A stretch of 64,000 nucleotides of DNA from Streptomyces aquilus. GTDB lineage: Bacteria > Actinomycetota > Actinomycetes > Streptomycetales > Streptomycetaceae. The stretch covers positions 1,984,001 through 2,048,000 of the forward strand of contig NZ_CP034463.1 of assembly GCF_003955715.1 (NCBI RefSeq), written 5' to 3'. The position numbers and the translations under genes are program-made. The notes under the pieces were generated by a model. That model searched no databases and had not been told where the DNA came from. It worked only from the letters and a program-made list of their open reading frames with translations. Below, one piece after another: positions 32,649 through 41,644 of this stretch (its first letter is position 1; every line of letters starts with the position of its first letter).

Positions 32649-33202
32649 CGAAGCGTCCCTCCTCGGATGGGCGTGCCGTAGATCGGCCGCCGGGCGTCCC
32701 GGGTCAGGTGGGATGATGCCCAGCGGAGGCGATCGATAACGTCCCACGCGGGCCCGGCACCCGCTACTCTGGCGCAGATGACCGGAGGCACATTCACCGG
32801 GCATGCGGCACTGTGCAGTTTCGAGTGCCCTGAACAACTCGTGAAAAACGCCGACGACAATTGGCCGTCCACTTCCCCGGCATTTCCCGAGGTCATCGCC
32901 GTACGACCGACGCGGAATCGGGATGTTTCCCGCGTATCGACGACCGGATGAACCCTTGCCGTTCACCTCGGAAACGGCTAGACGAAACACCGTCTGAACA
33001 CGTGTCGTATAAACTCCGCGAACGAGGCAGAAGGTTGGCGCCCCCGGTCGAACGATCCTGCCGTCGAGGTGACGTACGGCAGGCCTCACCCTCATCACGC
33101 GCACTCACGACCCGGCCCCCGCCTCTCTGGCCCCGCGAGCTGACAGCGCCGTCCGCCCACGCCCTCGCGCCACTGTGCCTGTCGAATGAGAGGCGACCCA
33201 CC
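32649..33202. other. 554-base divergent gap without a supported gene
   Basis: The stretch between the GCS2-like gene and the gene at 33203 has lower GC than its surroundings. It holds a palindrome ACACGTGT (32998-33005) next to TATAAA (33008-33013) and an AGACG/CGTCT hairpin. A 57-codon frame from an ATG at about 32778 lacks codon bias. I see no RNA gene. Confidence 0.5.
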
Positions 33203-33793
33203 ATGCCGCTGCATGTGCCCCCGGCCCCCGCGCCCGCCCTTCGCTCCGTCCTCACTGCGCTCGGTTCGCCCACCGCGGTCCGCGAGGCCCGAACACCGTC
33301 ACTGCGCAACGCCCAGGGGCCCGCGACCCCCGAACTCCCGCTGCCCCTCCACGTCCTCGACGAGCTCACCGCCGCGGGCGCGGCCGCGACCCGGCTGGCC
33401 GGGTGGCGCTTCCTGATCCGGTGCGGCGACCGCGCCGTGGCCGCGGCCGAGACCCGGCTGACCCCCGACGGCTGGGCCTTCTCGCACTTCTTCGAGGGCC
33501 CGTACGTCGCCTCCACCGAGCGCGCGCTGCGCCAGGCCGAGACGACACAACAGCCCTACCAGCCCCGCCTGTTGTCGGTCCCCGGCCTGTACATGCTGAC
33601 GCTCTGGCTGCACGGCGACTGCACCGCGGACGGCGCCGGCGGCCACCCCGCCGCCACCGATCTGCTCGTCCCGCTCGCCCCCGCGCCGCCCGGTATCGCC
33701 GCCCACCGGCCGCACCGGGTCGCCGAACTGCTTCCGGTGCTGACCCATCGGGTGACACCGGCGCCGGCACCTCTGTTGAGCCAACCGGCCTGA
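33203..33793 (+). CDS. Hypothetical protein, 196 residues
   Basis: The first 45 residues are Pro/Ala-rich. A compact domain follows, WRFLIRCGDRAVAAAETRLTPDGWAFSHFFEGPYVASTERAL to LSVPGLYMLTLWLHGD. A Pro/Ala/His-rich end comes after it. The domain has alternating strands and may be small and cytosolic. GAGAGG precedes the ATG at 33203. The family is not recognised, but codon bias and a strong terminator support it as a real gene. Confidence 0.6.
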   Translation: MPLHVPPAPAPALRSVLTALGSPTAVREARTPSLRNAQGPATPELPLPLHVLDELTAAGAAATRLAGWRFLIRCGDRAVAAAETRLTPDGWAFSHFFEGPYVASTERALRQAETTQQPYQPRLLSVPGLYMLTLWLHGDCTADGAGGHPAATDLLVPLAPAPPGIAAHRPHRVAELLPVLTHRVTPAPAPLLSQPA

Positions 33794-33812
33794 AACGGGC
33801 GCCTCCGACTGC

Positions 33813-33846
33813 GGCTCGTACGAGCGACACACGGCTCGTACGAGCC
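33813..33846 (+). terminator. Intrinsic terminator built from two GGCTCGTACGAGC copies
   Basis: GGCTCGTACGAGC (33813-33825) and GCTCGTACGAGCC (33834-33846) form a 13-bp stem with an eight-base loop followed by TCTTTC, 20 bases after the stop codon. Each arm is itself palindromic. Confidence 0.75.
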
Positions 33847-34042
33847 TCTTTCGCGCCCGCACCCGTCCGGACTAGCCCCATCCGGCCATCGCGAACCACC
33901 CGAAGAGACAGTGCAGTTGGGATGAACCGTCCGCGCGGGTGATGCGTCATGAACCTGTGAGTAGCGGTGCTGCCAAATCCCTGCGGATCGAGGCCCGTGG
34001 GGCAACACTGGTTCCGACCGACTTATCACAACGGGGGCAGCG

Positions 34043-34282
34043 ATGAAAACCACGACAAAGCGAAAGATCCCTCCCATGTGCCAGCACCAGCCGCCGTGCC
34101 CGACCGCCGACTCCGCCGACCGGGAATCCGCCCGCCTCGTGGCGCACCACCCGGAACAGGGCTGGAGCCTGCTGTGCAACGGCGTTCTGCTCTTCGAGGA
34201 CACCGGCGAGCTCCTGCCCGACGGCCAGATCATCGCCCCGCACCGCCCGCTGGGCACCGACAAGGTGATGACCGCCGCCTGA
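34043..34282 (+). CDS. DUF5999 family protein
   Basis: The 79-residue protein has the core MCQHQPPCPTADSADRESAR and LVAHHPEQGWSLLCNGVLLFEDTGELL, a very conserved Streptomyces family named DUF5999. Two cysteines near the start (CQHQPPC) and one later suggest a small metal- or disulfide-stabilised fold. GGGGGCAGCG precedes the ATG at 34043. An internal ATG (residue 12) would leave just the conserved core. It lacks a known role and is flanked by its own terminator. Confidence 0.8.
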   Translation: MKTTTKRKIPPMCQHQPPCPTADSADRESARLVAHHPEQGWSLLCNGVLLFEDTGELLPDGQIIAPHRPLGTDKVMTAA

Positions 34283-34322
34283 GCCACCCCCGGGCGGCCG
34301 GCGCACCGCCCGCAGCTCCAGA

Positions 34323-34359
34323 GGGGCCGGCCCGCAGACACACGCTGCGAACCGGCCCC
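34323..34359 (+). terminator. Hairpin terminator after the DUF5999 gene
   Basis: GGGGCCGG (34323-34330) pairs with CCGGCCCC (34352-34359), extended inside by CGCAG/CTGCG, 40 bases past the stop codon. Confidence 0.65.
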
Positions 34360-34445
34360 GACGCATGTCCGGGGGCACTCACTCTCTGTAGTTCCCGGTA
34401 CGGAATCCCGTGATCGACGCCTACGGCTCTTCCCTTCCGTGCTCG

Positions 34446-34472
34446 CTTTCCGGAAGACTTCTGGAAGTTTCG
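34446..34472 (+). promoter_or_regulatory. Operator-like sites before the LacI regulator
   Basis: TCCGGAAG-A-CTTCTGGA is an inverted repeat with one mismatch, and GGAAGTTTCG next to it resembles half of the CGAAAGTTTCG sites found at the ABC and GH43 promoters. The regulator may control itself. Confidence 0.45.
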
Positions 34473-34494
34473 ACACAGCCACGGAGGTGGGGAG

Positions 34495-35541
34495 TTGGCC
34501 ACACACGAGGTCGGCGCCGGCGGGGCGGCCGCGCCCGGGAGCCGGATCACGATCACCGAGATCGCCCGGCAGGCCGGCGTCTCCGTGCCGACCGTGTCCC
34601 GGGTCGTCAACGGCCGGTCCGACGTGTCCCCCAAGACCCGGGCACGGGTCGAGGAACTGCTCCAGCTGCACGGCTACCGCAAACGCCCCACGTCCTCCGG
34701 GACCGGCGCGGCCCTGCTCGACCTGGTCTTCAACGACCTCGACAGCCCTTGGGCGGTGGAGATCATCCGCGGGGTCGAGGAGGTCGCCCACGCCACCGGC
34801 GTCGGCACGGTCGTCTCGGCGATCCACGGCCGCTCCGGCGACGCCCGCGAGTGGATGCGCAATCTGCGGGCCCGCGCCTCCGACGGCGTCATCCTGGTCA
34901 CCTCGGACCTGGAGCCGGTGCTGCACGAGGAGTTGCGCATCCTCGGCGTCCCGCTGGTGGTCGTCGACCCGGCGGGCTCCCCCGCGCTGGACGCCCCCAC
35001 CATCGGCGCCGCCAACTGGTCGGGCGGGATGGCGGCCACCGAGCATCTGCTCTCCCTCGGGCACCGCAGGATCGCCCTGATCGCGGGCCCGCCCCGGCTG
35101 CTGTGCTCCCGGGCCCGGTTCGACGGCTACCGCGCGGCCCTGGAGGGCGCCGGGCTCGGCGTCGACGATTCCCTCGTCGTCCCCGGCGACTTCCACCCCG
35201 AGTCCGGCTTCGACGGCTGCAACGCCCTCCTGGACCTGCCGGAACCGCCGACCGCGATCTTCGCGGCCAGCGACCAGATGGCGCTCGGCGCGATCGAGGC
35301 GCTGCGACAGCGCGGACTGCGGGTGCCGGAGGACATGAGCCTGGTCGGTTTCGACGACCTTCCGGAAGTACGCTGGTCCGCCCCGCCCCTCACCACCGTC
35401 CGTCAACCTCTCGCGGAGATGGGCAAGTTGGCCGTCCGTACGGTGCTCAGACTGGCCCGCGACGAGCAGCCGGACTCGCCACGGGTGGAGCTGGGCACGG
35501 AACTCGTCGTCAGGGCCAGCACCGCGCCGCTGGCCCGCTGA
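34495..35541 (+). CDS. LacI-family transcriptional regulator of the xylan locus
   Basis: The 348-residue repressor has an N-terminal HTH, ITITEIARQAGVSVPTVSRVVNGRSDVSPKTRARVEELL-like sequence, with the hinge region at HGYRKRP. A sugar-binding domain of the ribose-binding fold follows (FAASDQMALGAIEALRQRGLRVPEDMSLVGFDDLPEV-type sequence). The start is TTG at 34495, set by GGAGG eight bases upstream. It is convergent with the GH10 gene and beside a complete xylo-oligosaccharide uptake operon, so its effector is probably xylobiose or a similar oligosaccharide (inference). Confidence 0.9.
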   Translation: MATHEVGAGGAAAPGSRITITEIARQAGVSVPTVSRVVNGRSDVSPKTRARVEELLQLHGYRKRPTSSGTGAALLDLVFNDLDSPWAVEIIRGVEEVAHATGVGTVVSAIHGRSGDAREWMRNLRARASDGVILVTSDLEPVLHEELRILGVPLVVVDPAGSPALDAPTIGAANWSGGMAATEHLLSLGHRRIALIAGPPRLLCSRARFDGYRAALEGAGLGVDDSLVVPGDFHPESGFDGCNALLDLPEPPTAIFAASDQMALGAIEALRQRGLRVPEDMSLVGFDDLPEVRWSAPPLTTVRQPLAEMGKLAVRTVLRLARDEQPDSPRVELGTELVVRASTAPLAR

Positions 35542-35557
35542 GGGCTCTGACACGGCA

Positions 35558-35590
35558 CCGGCCCTGCGGTGGGACGCACCGCAGGGCCGG
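35558..35590. terminator. Bidirectional terminator between the LacI and GH10 genes
   Basis: A 14-bp stem CCGGCCCTGCGGTG (35558-35571) with CACCGCAGGGCCGG (35577-35590) and a five-base loop lies between two convergent genes, 16 bases past the LacI stop. Confidence 0.8.
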
Positions 35591-35649
35591 GCCGCACCCC
35601 GGCGGACTCCCCTCCTTGCCCAGCCGCCGGGTGTCCTCGGAACGCGCCG

Positions 35650-36687
35650 CTACTTCAGCGCGTCCCTGATCGCGAAGTACGCGGGCTTCGGCTGGAGTTG
35701 CTCGTCGTACGGCAGGGCCGCACCCTCGCCCTCGAAGAACGCCGGTATCCAGCTGTACTTGTCGGTGTAGTCCCAGATCGTGATCCCGACGCACCTGCGC
35801 ACGGCCAGGCAGGCGTCGGTCAGGTCCGCGTACCACGTGGCCTGCTCGGCGAGCTTCTCCTCGGTCGCGGGCAGGATCATCCGGATGTCGACCTCGGTGA
35901 GCGCCGTGTCGAGCCCGAGCTTGGAGAACCGGCGGAGGTTGTCCTCCAGCGTGGTCGGATAGCCGTACTGGAGCGCGAGGTGCGTCTGGAGGCCGATGCC
36001 GTTCAGCGGGACGCCCTGGGCCTTCAGCTCCTTGGCGAGCTTGTAGTAGGCGTCGCTCTTCGCGCCGATCGCCTCGATGTTGTAGTCGTTGAGATAGAGC
36101 TTGACCTTCGGGTCGGCCTGGTGGGCCCAGCGCAGGGCGTCGGCGATGTAGCCGGGGCCGAGCGTCTTGTAGAAGATCGTCTCCCGGTAGGTGCCGTCCT
36201 CGTTGAACGCCTCGTTGACGACGTCCCAGGCGAACACCTTGCCGCGGTAGTGCCGGACCTCGGTCTGGATGTGCTTCTTCAGCACGGCCCGCAGGTCCTT
36301 GGCCGTCCACTCCTTGCTCGTCAGCCAGTCGGGCAGCTGGCTGTGCCAGACCAGGGTGTGGCCGCGCACCTTCTGGTGGTGGGCGCGGGCGAGGTTCACG
36401 ATCTCGTCGCCGGCGGTCCAGTCGAAGACGCCCTGCTGGGGCTCGGTGGCGTACCACTTCATGCCGTTGCCGGGCGTGATCTGGTCGAACTCGCTGCCGA
36501 GGACGGCCTTGTAGGGCTCGTCGACGAGCTCGGGGTTGTCGGTGGCGCTGCCGAAGTAGCGGCCGTGGCGCTGGGCCAGGTCGGCGAGGGTGGGCTGTTT
36601 GTCGTGCGCCTGGGCGGGCGCCGCCATTCCGCCGGCGACCAGGACCGCGGCCAGGGCGCCGACGAGTCTGAGACGGTTCTTGTGCAT
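35650..36687 (-). CDS. Secreted GH10 endo-1,4-beta-xylanase
   Basis: The 345-residue enzyme has a Sec signal peptide (LRLVGALAAVLVAGGMAAPAQA) and a single GH10 (alpha/beta)8 barrel. Substrate-site HTLVWHSQLPDW, acid/base glutamate in WDVVNEAFNEDG and nucleophile glutamate in TALTEVDIRM are all intact, so it should cleave xylan backbones outside the cell. There is no carbohydrate-binding module, unlike large Streptomyces xylanases. It is the last gene of the ABC operon, 47 bases after the permease. GAGGAG precedes the ATG at 36687. Confidence 0.92.
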   Translation of the reverse strand: MHKNRLRLVGALAAVLVAGGMAAPAQAHDKQPTLADLAQRHGRYFGSATDNPELVDEPYKAVLGSEFDQITPGNGMKWYATEPQQGVFDWTAGDEIVNLARAHHQKVRGHTLVWHSQLPDWLTSKEWTAKDLRAVLKKHIQTEVRHYRGKVFAWDVVNEAFNEDGTYRETIFYKTLGPGYIADALRWAHQADPKVKLYLNDYNIEAIGAKSDAYYKLAKELKAQGVPLNGIGLQTHLALQYGYPTTLEDNLRRFSKLGLDTALTEVDIRMILPATEEKLAEQATWYADLTDACLAVRRCVGITIWDYTDKYSWIPAFFEGEGAALPYDEQLQPKPAYFAIRDALK

Positions 36688-36734
36688 GGTGGTGCGACTC
36701 CTCACGTGCGGGGGTGGGGGCCGTACTGCCGCCG

Positions 36735-37610
36735 TCAGCCCTTGGTGGCGCCGGCGGTGAGGCCGCCGACGAGCTGGCGCTCGGCGACCGAGTAGAAGGC
36801 GAGGGCGGGAACCATCGCCAGGACGAGATAGGCGAAGACACGGGCGTAGTCGGAGGAGTACTGGCCCTGGAACTGCTGGACGCCGATGGGCAGGGTCCAC
36901 CAGGTGTTGTCGGTGAACACCAGCAGCGGCAGCATGAAGTTGTTCCAGCTGGTCACGACGGCCAGCACCGAGACCGTGCCGAGCGCCGGCCGGGCCATCG
37001 GCAGCAGCACCCGCCAGAAGAACCCGAAGGGACTGCACCCGTCGAGGGTGGCCGCCTCCTCCAACTCGCCGGGGATCTCCCGGAAGAAGGCCCGCAGGAT
37101 GATGATGGTCATCGGCAGCCCGAACGCGGCCTGCGGCAGGATCACGCCCAGCGGGTTGTCGAGCAGGCCGAGGTAGCGCAGCAGCAGGAACAGCGGCAGC
37201 GCGGCGACCGCGAAGGGGAACATCAGCCCCATCGTGAAGAGCGTGAACAGCACCTCCCGCCCGCGGAAGGCGAACCGGGCGAAGGAGAAGGCCGCGAGCG
37301 CCGACGCCGCGACCACCAGCACGGTCGTGGCGACCGCGATCAGGGTGCTGTTGCCGAGCAGCCGCCAGAAGTCCCCGGAGCGGAGGATGCCGGTGTAGTT
37401 GCCGGTCAGCCAGTGGTCCGGCAGCCCGAAGGGGTTGCGGGAGAGTTCGTCGGTCGACTTGAAGCCGGACAGGACGGCGTACACCAGGGGTACGACCATG
37501 AGCGCGCCGACGGCGATGAGGATGACGTGCAGCGGCAGCGTGCGGCCGGTCCGGCTCTTGCCGCTCACGGTCTCGCGCTTGCGGCTCACGGCCTCGCTCT
37601 TGAGGCTCAT
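36735..37610 (-). CDS. Carbohydrate ABC permease, MalG type
   Basis: The 291-residue inner-membrane permease has six membrane segments. The EAA loop ILRAFFREIPGELEEAATLDGCSPFGFFWRVLLPMARPAL-type sequence contacts the ATPase. It is the second permease of a CUT1 sugar importer. The ATG overlaps the stop of the MalF-type gene (ATGA). No ATPase gene is in the operon, and Streptomyces CUT1 importers usually borrow the shared MsiK ATPase encoded elsewhere. The N-terminus has a repeated Ser-Arg/Lys-Arg-Glu motif (SEAVSRKRETVSGKSRTGRT), a minor oddity. Confidence 0.9.
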   Translation of the reverse strand: MSLKSEAVSRKRETVSGKSRTGRTLPLHVILIAVGALMVVPLVYAVLSGFKSTDELSRNPFGLPDHWLTGNYTGILRSGDFWRLLGNSTLIAVATTVLVVAASALAAFSFARFAFRGREVLFTLFTMGLMFPFAVAALPLFLLLRYLGLLDNPLGVILPQAAFGLPMTIIILRAFFREIPGELEEAATLDGCSPFGFFWRVLLPMARPALGTVSVLAVVTSWNNFMLPLLVFTDNTWWTLPIGVQQFQGQYSSDYARVFAYLVLAMVPALAFYSVAERQLVGGLTAGATKG

Positions 37611-38602
37611 TTCCCGGCTCCCCTCATCGTGGTGGTCGCCCCTTCGAGGTCACGGCGGAGTACGAAGCGCTGGTAGGCGAGGGCGAAGACGAGGCAGATG
37701 CCGAACATGACCACGCTGATCGCGCTGGCGTAGCCGACCTGGTAGCGCTTGAAGCCGTACTGGAACATCGTCACGGCCATGGTCTCGGAGTGGTGGTCGG
37801 GACCGCCCTGCGTGATCACCCACACCAGGTCGAACAGCTGGATGGAGCCGATGACCGCGAGGAAGATGCTGATGCGGATGGTGGGCATCAGCAGCGGCAG
37901 CGTGACACTGCGGAAGCGCTGCCAGGCGTTGGCACCGTCGATGAGCGCCGCCTCGGTCAACTCCCGCGGTACGGACTGGAGTCCGGCGAGGTAGAGCATC
38001 ATGTGGAAGCCGAAGTACTTCCAGGTCATGACGATGAACAGGGTCGCCATGACCCACGACGGGTCGGCGAACCACTCCCCGCCGAGGCTGTCGAGGCCGA
38101 TGCTGCCGAGGAGATGGTCGGCGAGACCGTCGTCCGGCGCGAACACCATGCTGAAGAGCACGCCGGTGATGGCCTCGGACAGGACGTACGGCGCGAAGAA
38201 CAGCATCCGGTACACGGCCCGGCCGCGCAGCCGCTGGTTGAGCAGCACCGCCATGGCGAGCGCGAAGGGCAGTTGCAGCGCGAGCGTCAGCAGCGTCAGG
38301 ACGAGGCAGCGCCACAGGTCGCCCATGAACACCGGGTTGTCGAAGAGGTCGGTGAAGTTGTCGAGACCGACGTAGTCCTCGGGCATCCCGAAGCCGCCCC
38401 AGCGGAAGAAGGCGGCGTACAGGGCGAACAGCATCGGCAGCAGCACGAGTCCGATGAACAGGACCAGTGCGGGCAGCTGGAAGCCCACCGCGGTGAGCCA
38501 GTTGAGCGCACGCCGCCGGGCCCGCCCGCGGGCCCTGACAGTGTCCGGGGGCGGGGCGTCGGCGCCGGGACGGCTCCGCTTGTCTGCGAGGATGGAGGTC
38601 AT
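37607..38602 (-). CDS. Carbohydrate ABC permease, MalF type
   Basis: The 331-residue permease has six membrane segments. The EAA loop is GLQSVPRELTEAALIDGANAWQRFRSVTLPLLMPTI-like. It follows the binding-protein gene by six bases and overlaps the MalG-type gene by four. Together the two form the channel of a CUT1 importer for xylo-oligosaccharides (inferred from the flanking GH10 and GH43 genes). The first 30 residues are basic and lie in the cytoplasm. Confidence 0.9.
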   Translation of the reverse strand: MTSILADKRSRPGADAPPPDTVRARGRARRRALNWLTAVGFQLPALVLFIGLVLLPMLFALYAAFFRWGGFGMPEDYVGLDNFTDLFDNPVFMGDLWRCLVLTLLTLALQLPFALAMAVLLNQRLRGRAVYRMLFFAPYVLSEAITGVLFSMVFAPDDGLADHLLGSIGLDSLGGEWFADPSWVMATLFIVMTWKYFGFHMMLYLAGLQSVPRELTEAALIDGANAWQRFRSVTLPLLMPTIRISIFLAVIGSIQLFDLVWVITQGGPDHHSETMAVTMFQYGFKRYQVGYASAISVVMFGICLVFALAYQRFVLRRDLEGATTTMRGAGK

Positions 38603-38608
38603 CGCCTG

Positions 38609-39904
38609 TTACTGCTCTTCCTTCGTGACCTTCGTGATCGACTGGGCGACCTGCTCGGGGGACTTGGAGCCGGCGATGAGCGCGGCCACGCTGTCGTTGA
38701 CCTCCTGGCCGACGGCGGGTGCGTAGGCCTGGTCGAGGTAGAGCTGGAAGCCGGTGGCGGCGTTCAACTGGGCCTGTACGGCCTTCAGGTTGGGGTCGGA
38801 GATGGCGCTCTCGGCGCCGGGGACCACCGGCAGGGTGCCGGTCTTCTTCACCAGTTCCAGGTCGGTGGCCTCGGAGGCGAAGAACTTCAGGAAGTCGACG
38901 GCCGCCTGCGGGGCGCCCCGGCGCAGCGCGTGCGCACCACCGCCGCCGAACACCTCGGTGATGGCGCCCTTGCCGCCGTCCACCGCCGGGAACGGGAAGA
39001 AGCCGAGGTCCTTCCCGAGGCCCTTGCCCGCGTCGGCCTCGACCTGCGGCGCCCACTGGCCCATGAGCTCCATGGCCGCCTTGCCGTTGCCGACGCTGGC
39101 CGCCTGGCCGGTCGGGGTGGAGTAGGCGGCGTTGAGGAAGCCCTTCTGGAACGGCTGGAGCGCGACGAGGTCCTTCAGGTGCGCGCCCGCCTGGACGAAC
39201 TCGGGGCCGGTGAAGTCCTTGTCGTCGTACGCCTTCTGCAGGGCGCTCGCGCCCGCGGTGCGCATCGCGAGGTAGGCCCAGTAGTACATGCCGGGCCACT
39301 TCTCCTTGCCCGCGAGGGCGATGGGCGTGATGTTCTTCGCCTTCAGCTTGCTGACGGCTTCGAGGAACGCGGCCCAGGTGGTGGGGGGTTCGGTGATGCC
39401 GGCCTGCTTGAAGAGCGCCTTGTTGTACCAGAACCCGATCATGCCGATGTCGAACGGTATGCCGTAGACCTTGTCGTCGATCAGGTAGGCCTCCTTGGAG
39501 ACCTTGAGCAGATCGTCGGCCCACGGCTTGGTCTTGTCGGTGAGGTCCTCGACGAGGCCCGCGTCGACCTGCTGCTTGAGGACGCCGCCGCCCCAGGTGT
39601 GGAAGATGTCGGGGAGCTTCCCGGAGGCGATCAGCGCCGTCATCTTCGACTTGTAGGCGTCGTTCTCCATCTGAACGATCTTTACCTTGACCTTGGGGTT
39701 CTGCGCCTCGAACTTCTTGGCCAGCTGCGCCCAGACCGTGTGAGCCGGTTCGGTGGTGGAGATGTTCCACCACTCGATCGTGGTCGTTCCGTCGGACGAC
39801 CCACCGTCCGAATCGCCACCGCAGCCGCTCAGTGCCGTCATGCCCAGACCGGTCGCGGCGGACGCCGCCAGGAAGCCGCGGCGAGACAGTGCCGGGTCGC
39901 CCAT
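38609..39904 (-). CDS. Sugar-binding lipoprotein of the CUT1 importer (Tat type)
   Basis: The 431-residue binding protein (SBP_bac_1 family) has a twin-arginine signal, SRRGFLAASAATGLGMTALSGC, with both Tat (Ser-Arg-Arg-Gly-Phe-Leu) and lipobox (LSGC) motifs. The mature part has TTIEWWNISTTEPAHTVWAQ and MTALIASGKLPDIFHTWGGG, typical of sugar binders. It is the first gene of the uptake operon, behind its own promoter and operator. The ligand is probably a xylo-oligosaccharide, from context. Confidence 0.9.
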   Translation of the reverse strand: MGDPALSRRGFLAASAATGLGMTALSGCGGDSDGGSSDGTTTIEWWNISTTEPAHTVWAQLAKKFEAQNPKVKVKIVQMENDAYKSKMTALIASGKLPDIFHTWGGGVLKQQVDAGLVEDLTDKTKPWADDLLKVSKEAYLIDDKVYGIPFDIGMIGFWYNKALFKQAGITEPPTTWAAFLEAVSKLKAKNITPIALAGKEKWPGMYYWAYLAMRTAGASALQKAYDDKDFTGPEFVQAGAHLKDLVALQPFQKGFLNAAYSTPTGQAASVGNGKAAMELMGQWAPQVEADAGKGLGKDLGFFPFPAVDGGKGAITEVFGGGGAHALRRGAPQAAVDFLKFFASEATDLELVKKTGTLPVVPGAESAISDPNLKAVQAQLNAATGFQLYLDQAYAPAVGQEVNDSVAALIAGSKSPEQVAQSITKVTKEEQ

Positions 39905-39955
39905 TTTGCACTCCTTGGGTACGGGACGGCGTGTCCACTACACCGTCCTCAGGAC

Positions 39956-40027
39956 CGAAAGTTTCGGAGTTGATCCAGAAAGCTTCGTTGTTGCCGCACC
40001 CTAGAGACAGCTCCCAAACGGTGGCAA
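39956..40027 (-). promoter_or_regulatory. Promoter and operator of the ABC/GH10 operon
   Basis: On the lower strand TTGCCA (40022-40027), 18 bases and TAGGGT (39998-40003) give a promoter. Just downstream of the expected start lie a degenerate AGAAAGCTTCG (39978-39988) and the perfect palindrome CCGAAA-G-TTTCGG (39955-39967), centres about 21 bases apart. It is an ideal site for a LacI-type repressor. Confidence 0.7.
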
Positions 40028-40123
40028 CCCCTTGTACGCGGTGAATCTGCGGCCAACTTCCACGGCGTCCGCGGCGCTTGCCCCCGCCGCGACCGGACCG
40101 AACGTTTCCGAAGCCTTCCGGAA

Positions 40124-41617
40124 CTACCGTGAAGGCTCGGCCGCGTAGGCGAACCAGTCGAAGGCCGCGCTGCCCTCGGTGACGTACATCCCGATCACCC
40201 GGCCGGTGAATCCGCCGGCGACCTGAGTGGACAGATAGCGGCCGTCGAGCGCCGCGAGCGGCTCGCCGTCGACGGCGAAGGTGATCGCGTCGGGCCCACC
40301 GGTCCGCAGCCCCGGCAGATCCTCGCCGGTGGCGGTGACCAGGGGTTCCGTACGCACCCCGACGGTGAGGGTGAGCGCCCCGGCAGCCACCGCCCGCCGC
40401 GCGACGCACTGCCGCGCCGGCCCGACCCGGGCGATCACGCGCGCCTCTCCCCCGGCGATCTCCAGGTCGTAGTGATGGGCCTCGTCGATCCGCACGGACA
40501 GCCCCGCACGCCCCTGCCCGGGCTCCAGGAGGGCGTCCACCCGGCACTCGGGATGCTGCTGGCGGCGCCCGACGAAAGTGTGTCCGGGCCGGTCGAGACT
40601 GTCCCCGGTGGCGTGCAGGGTGAGGGCCCCGGGCCGCTCGCTCAGCGAGAACGAGTGGGCCGGCCGGCGGCGCGGGGAGATCCAGTACGGGGCGAGGTCG
40701 GCGGCGTCGAAGTCGTCCCGTTCGGGCTGTGGCGGTACGGGGTGCCAGGCGGCCGGCGCCGGATGGCTCTCCCGCACCGGCCCCACCCGCGGCCAGCCGT
40801 CGACCCACTCCACCGGCGTCAGGAAGGTCTCCCGGCCGAGCACATGGAAACCCGGGAAATAGCCGCGTGGACGGGTGCCCAGCAGCAGCATCCACCAGGT
40901 GCCGTCTGCCGCCTGGACGAGGTCGGCGTGGCCGGTGCACTGGATCGGCAGGTCGGTGCTGCGGTGGCTCAGCACGGGGTTGTCCGGGGCGCCTTCCCAG
41001 GGGCCGCGCGGCGAGCGGGCGCGGGCGATCGACACACTGTGCCCGTGGGCGGTGCCGCCCTCGGCGAGCATCAGGTACCACCAGTCGCCGATGCGGTAGA
41101 GATGCGGCGCCTCGGGGTGCTCCAACCCCGTCCCCGACCACACCGGAAGGGGCCCTTCCAGCACCTTTCCCGTCCCGGGGTCGATGCGCGCGAGGCTGCA
41201 CCCGGCGACCGTGCACCAGCAGTTGCCGTCCTCGTCCCAGGCCAGGTCAGGGTCGATGCTGGGCACGTCGACCCATACCGGATCGGACCACGGTCCCTCG
41301 GGCCGCTCACTCGTGACGAGGAAGTTCTCACCGGCACCGACGGCGGTGGTGATCATGTAGAAGCGGCCGTTGTGATGGCGCAGGGTCGGGGCGTAGATCC
41401 CCGCGGAGGCCGGGATGTCGTCGGAGAGGTCCAACTGCCCGGGCCGGTCGAGCACGTTGCCGATCTGCCGCCAGTGCACGAGGTCACGGCTGTGGAAGAT
41501 CGGGACGCCGGGAAAGTACTCGAAACTGGAGCAGACCAGGTAGTAGTCGTCACCGACCCGGCACACACTCGGGTCGGGATGGAAGCCGGCGAGGACGGGG
41601 TTGTCATACGTCCGCAT
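40124..41617 (-). CDS. GH43-family beta-xylosidase/arabinofuranosidase-like enzyme
   Basis: The 497-residue cytosolic enzyme (no signal peptide) has a five-bladed propeller. The catalytic base is Asp in GFHPDPSVCRVGDDYYLVCSSF, the pKa-modulating Asp is in SIDPDLAWDEDG, and the acid Glu is in GLEHPEAPHLYRIG. A C-terminal beta-sandwich (about residues 310-497, LSVRIDEAHHYDLEIA) matches the usual partner domain. It probably breaks down xylo- or arabinoxylo-oligosaccharides after uptake. It has its own promoter and operator-like sites and precedes the ABC operon on the same strand. Confidence 0.88.
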   Translation of the reverse strand: MRTYDNPVLAGFHPDPSVCRVGDDYYLVCSSFEYFPGVPIFHSRDLVHWRQIGNVLDRPGQLDLSDDIPASAGIYAPTLRHHNGRFYMITTAVGAGENFLVTSERPEGPWSDPVWVDVPSIDPDLAWDEDGNCWCTVAGCSLARIDPGTGKVLEGPLPVWSGTGLEHPEAPHLYRIGDWWYLMLAEGGTAHGHSVSIARARSPRGPWEGAPDNPVLSHRSTDLPIQCTGHADLVQAADGTWWMLLLGTRPRGYFPGFHVLGRETFLTPVEWVDGWPRVGPVRESHPAPAAWHPVPPQPERDDFDAADLAPYWISPRRRPAHSFSLSERPGALTLHATGDSLDRPGHTFVGRRQQHPECRVDALLEPGQGRAGLSVRIDEAHHYDLEIAGGEARVIARVGPARQCVARRAVAAGALTLTVGVRTEPLVTATGEDLPGLRTGGPDAITFAVDGEPLAALDGRYLSTQVAGGFTGRVIGMYVTEGSAAFDWFAYAAEPSR

Positions 41618-41644
41618 ATGCGTCAGCCCTTCCGACGGGCCGAT

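Noticed and set aside
32778..32951. A 57-codon frame starting MTGGTFTGHAAL in the 32649-33202 gap
   Set aside because: Third positions are not GC-biased, no ribosome site precedes it and the product resembles nothing known.
37650..41216. An 1188-codon lower-strand frame across the permease, binding-protein and GH43 genes
   Set aside because: It runs in a different frame of the same strand over genes with clear family motifs; composition is extremely Arg-rich and no start or domain can be defended.
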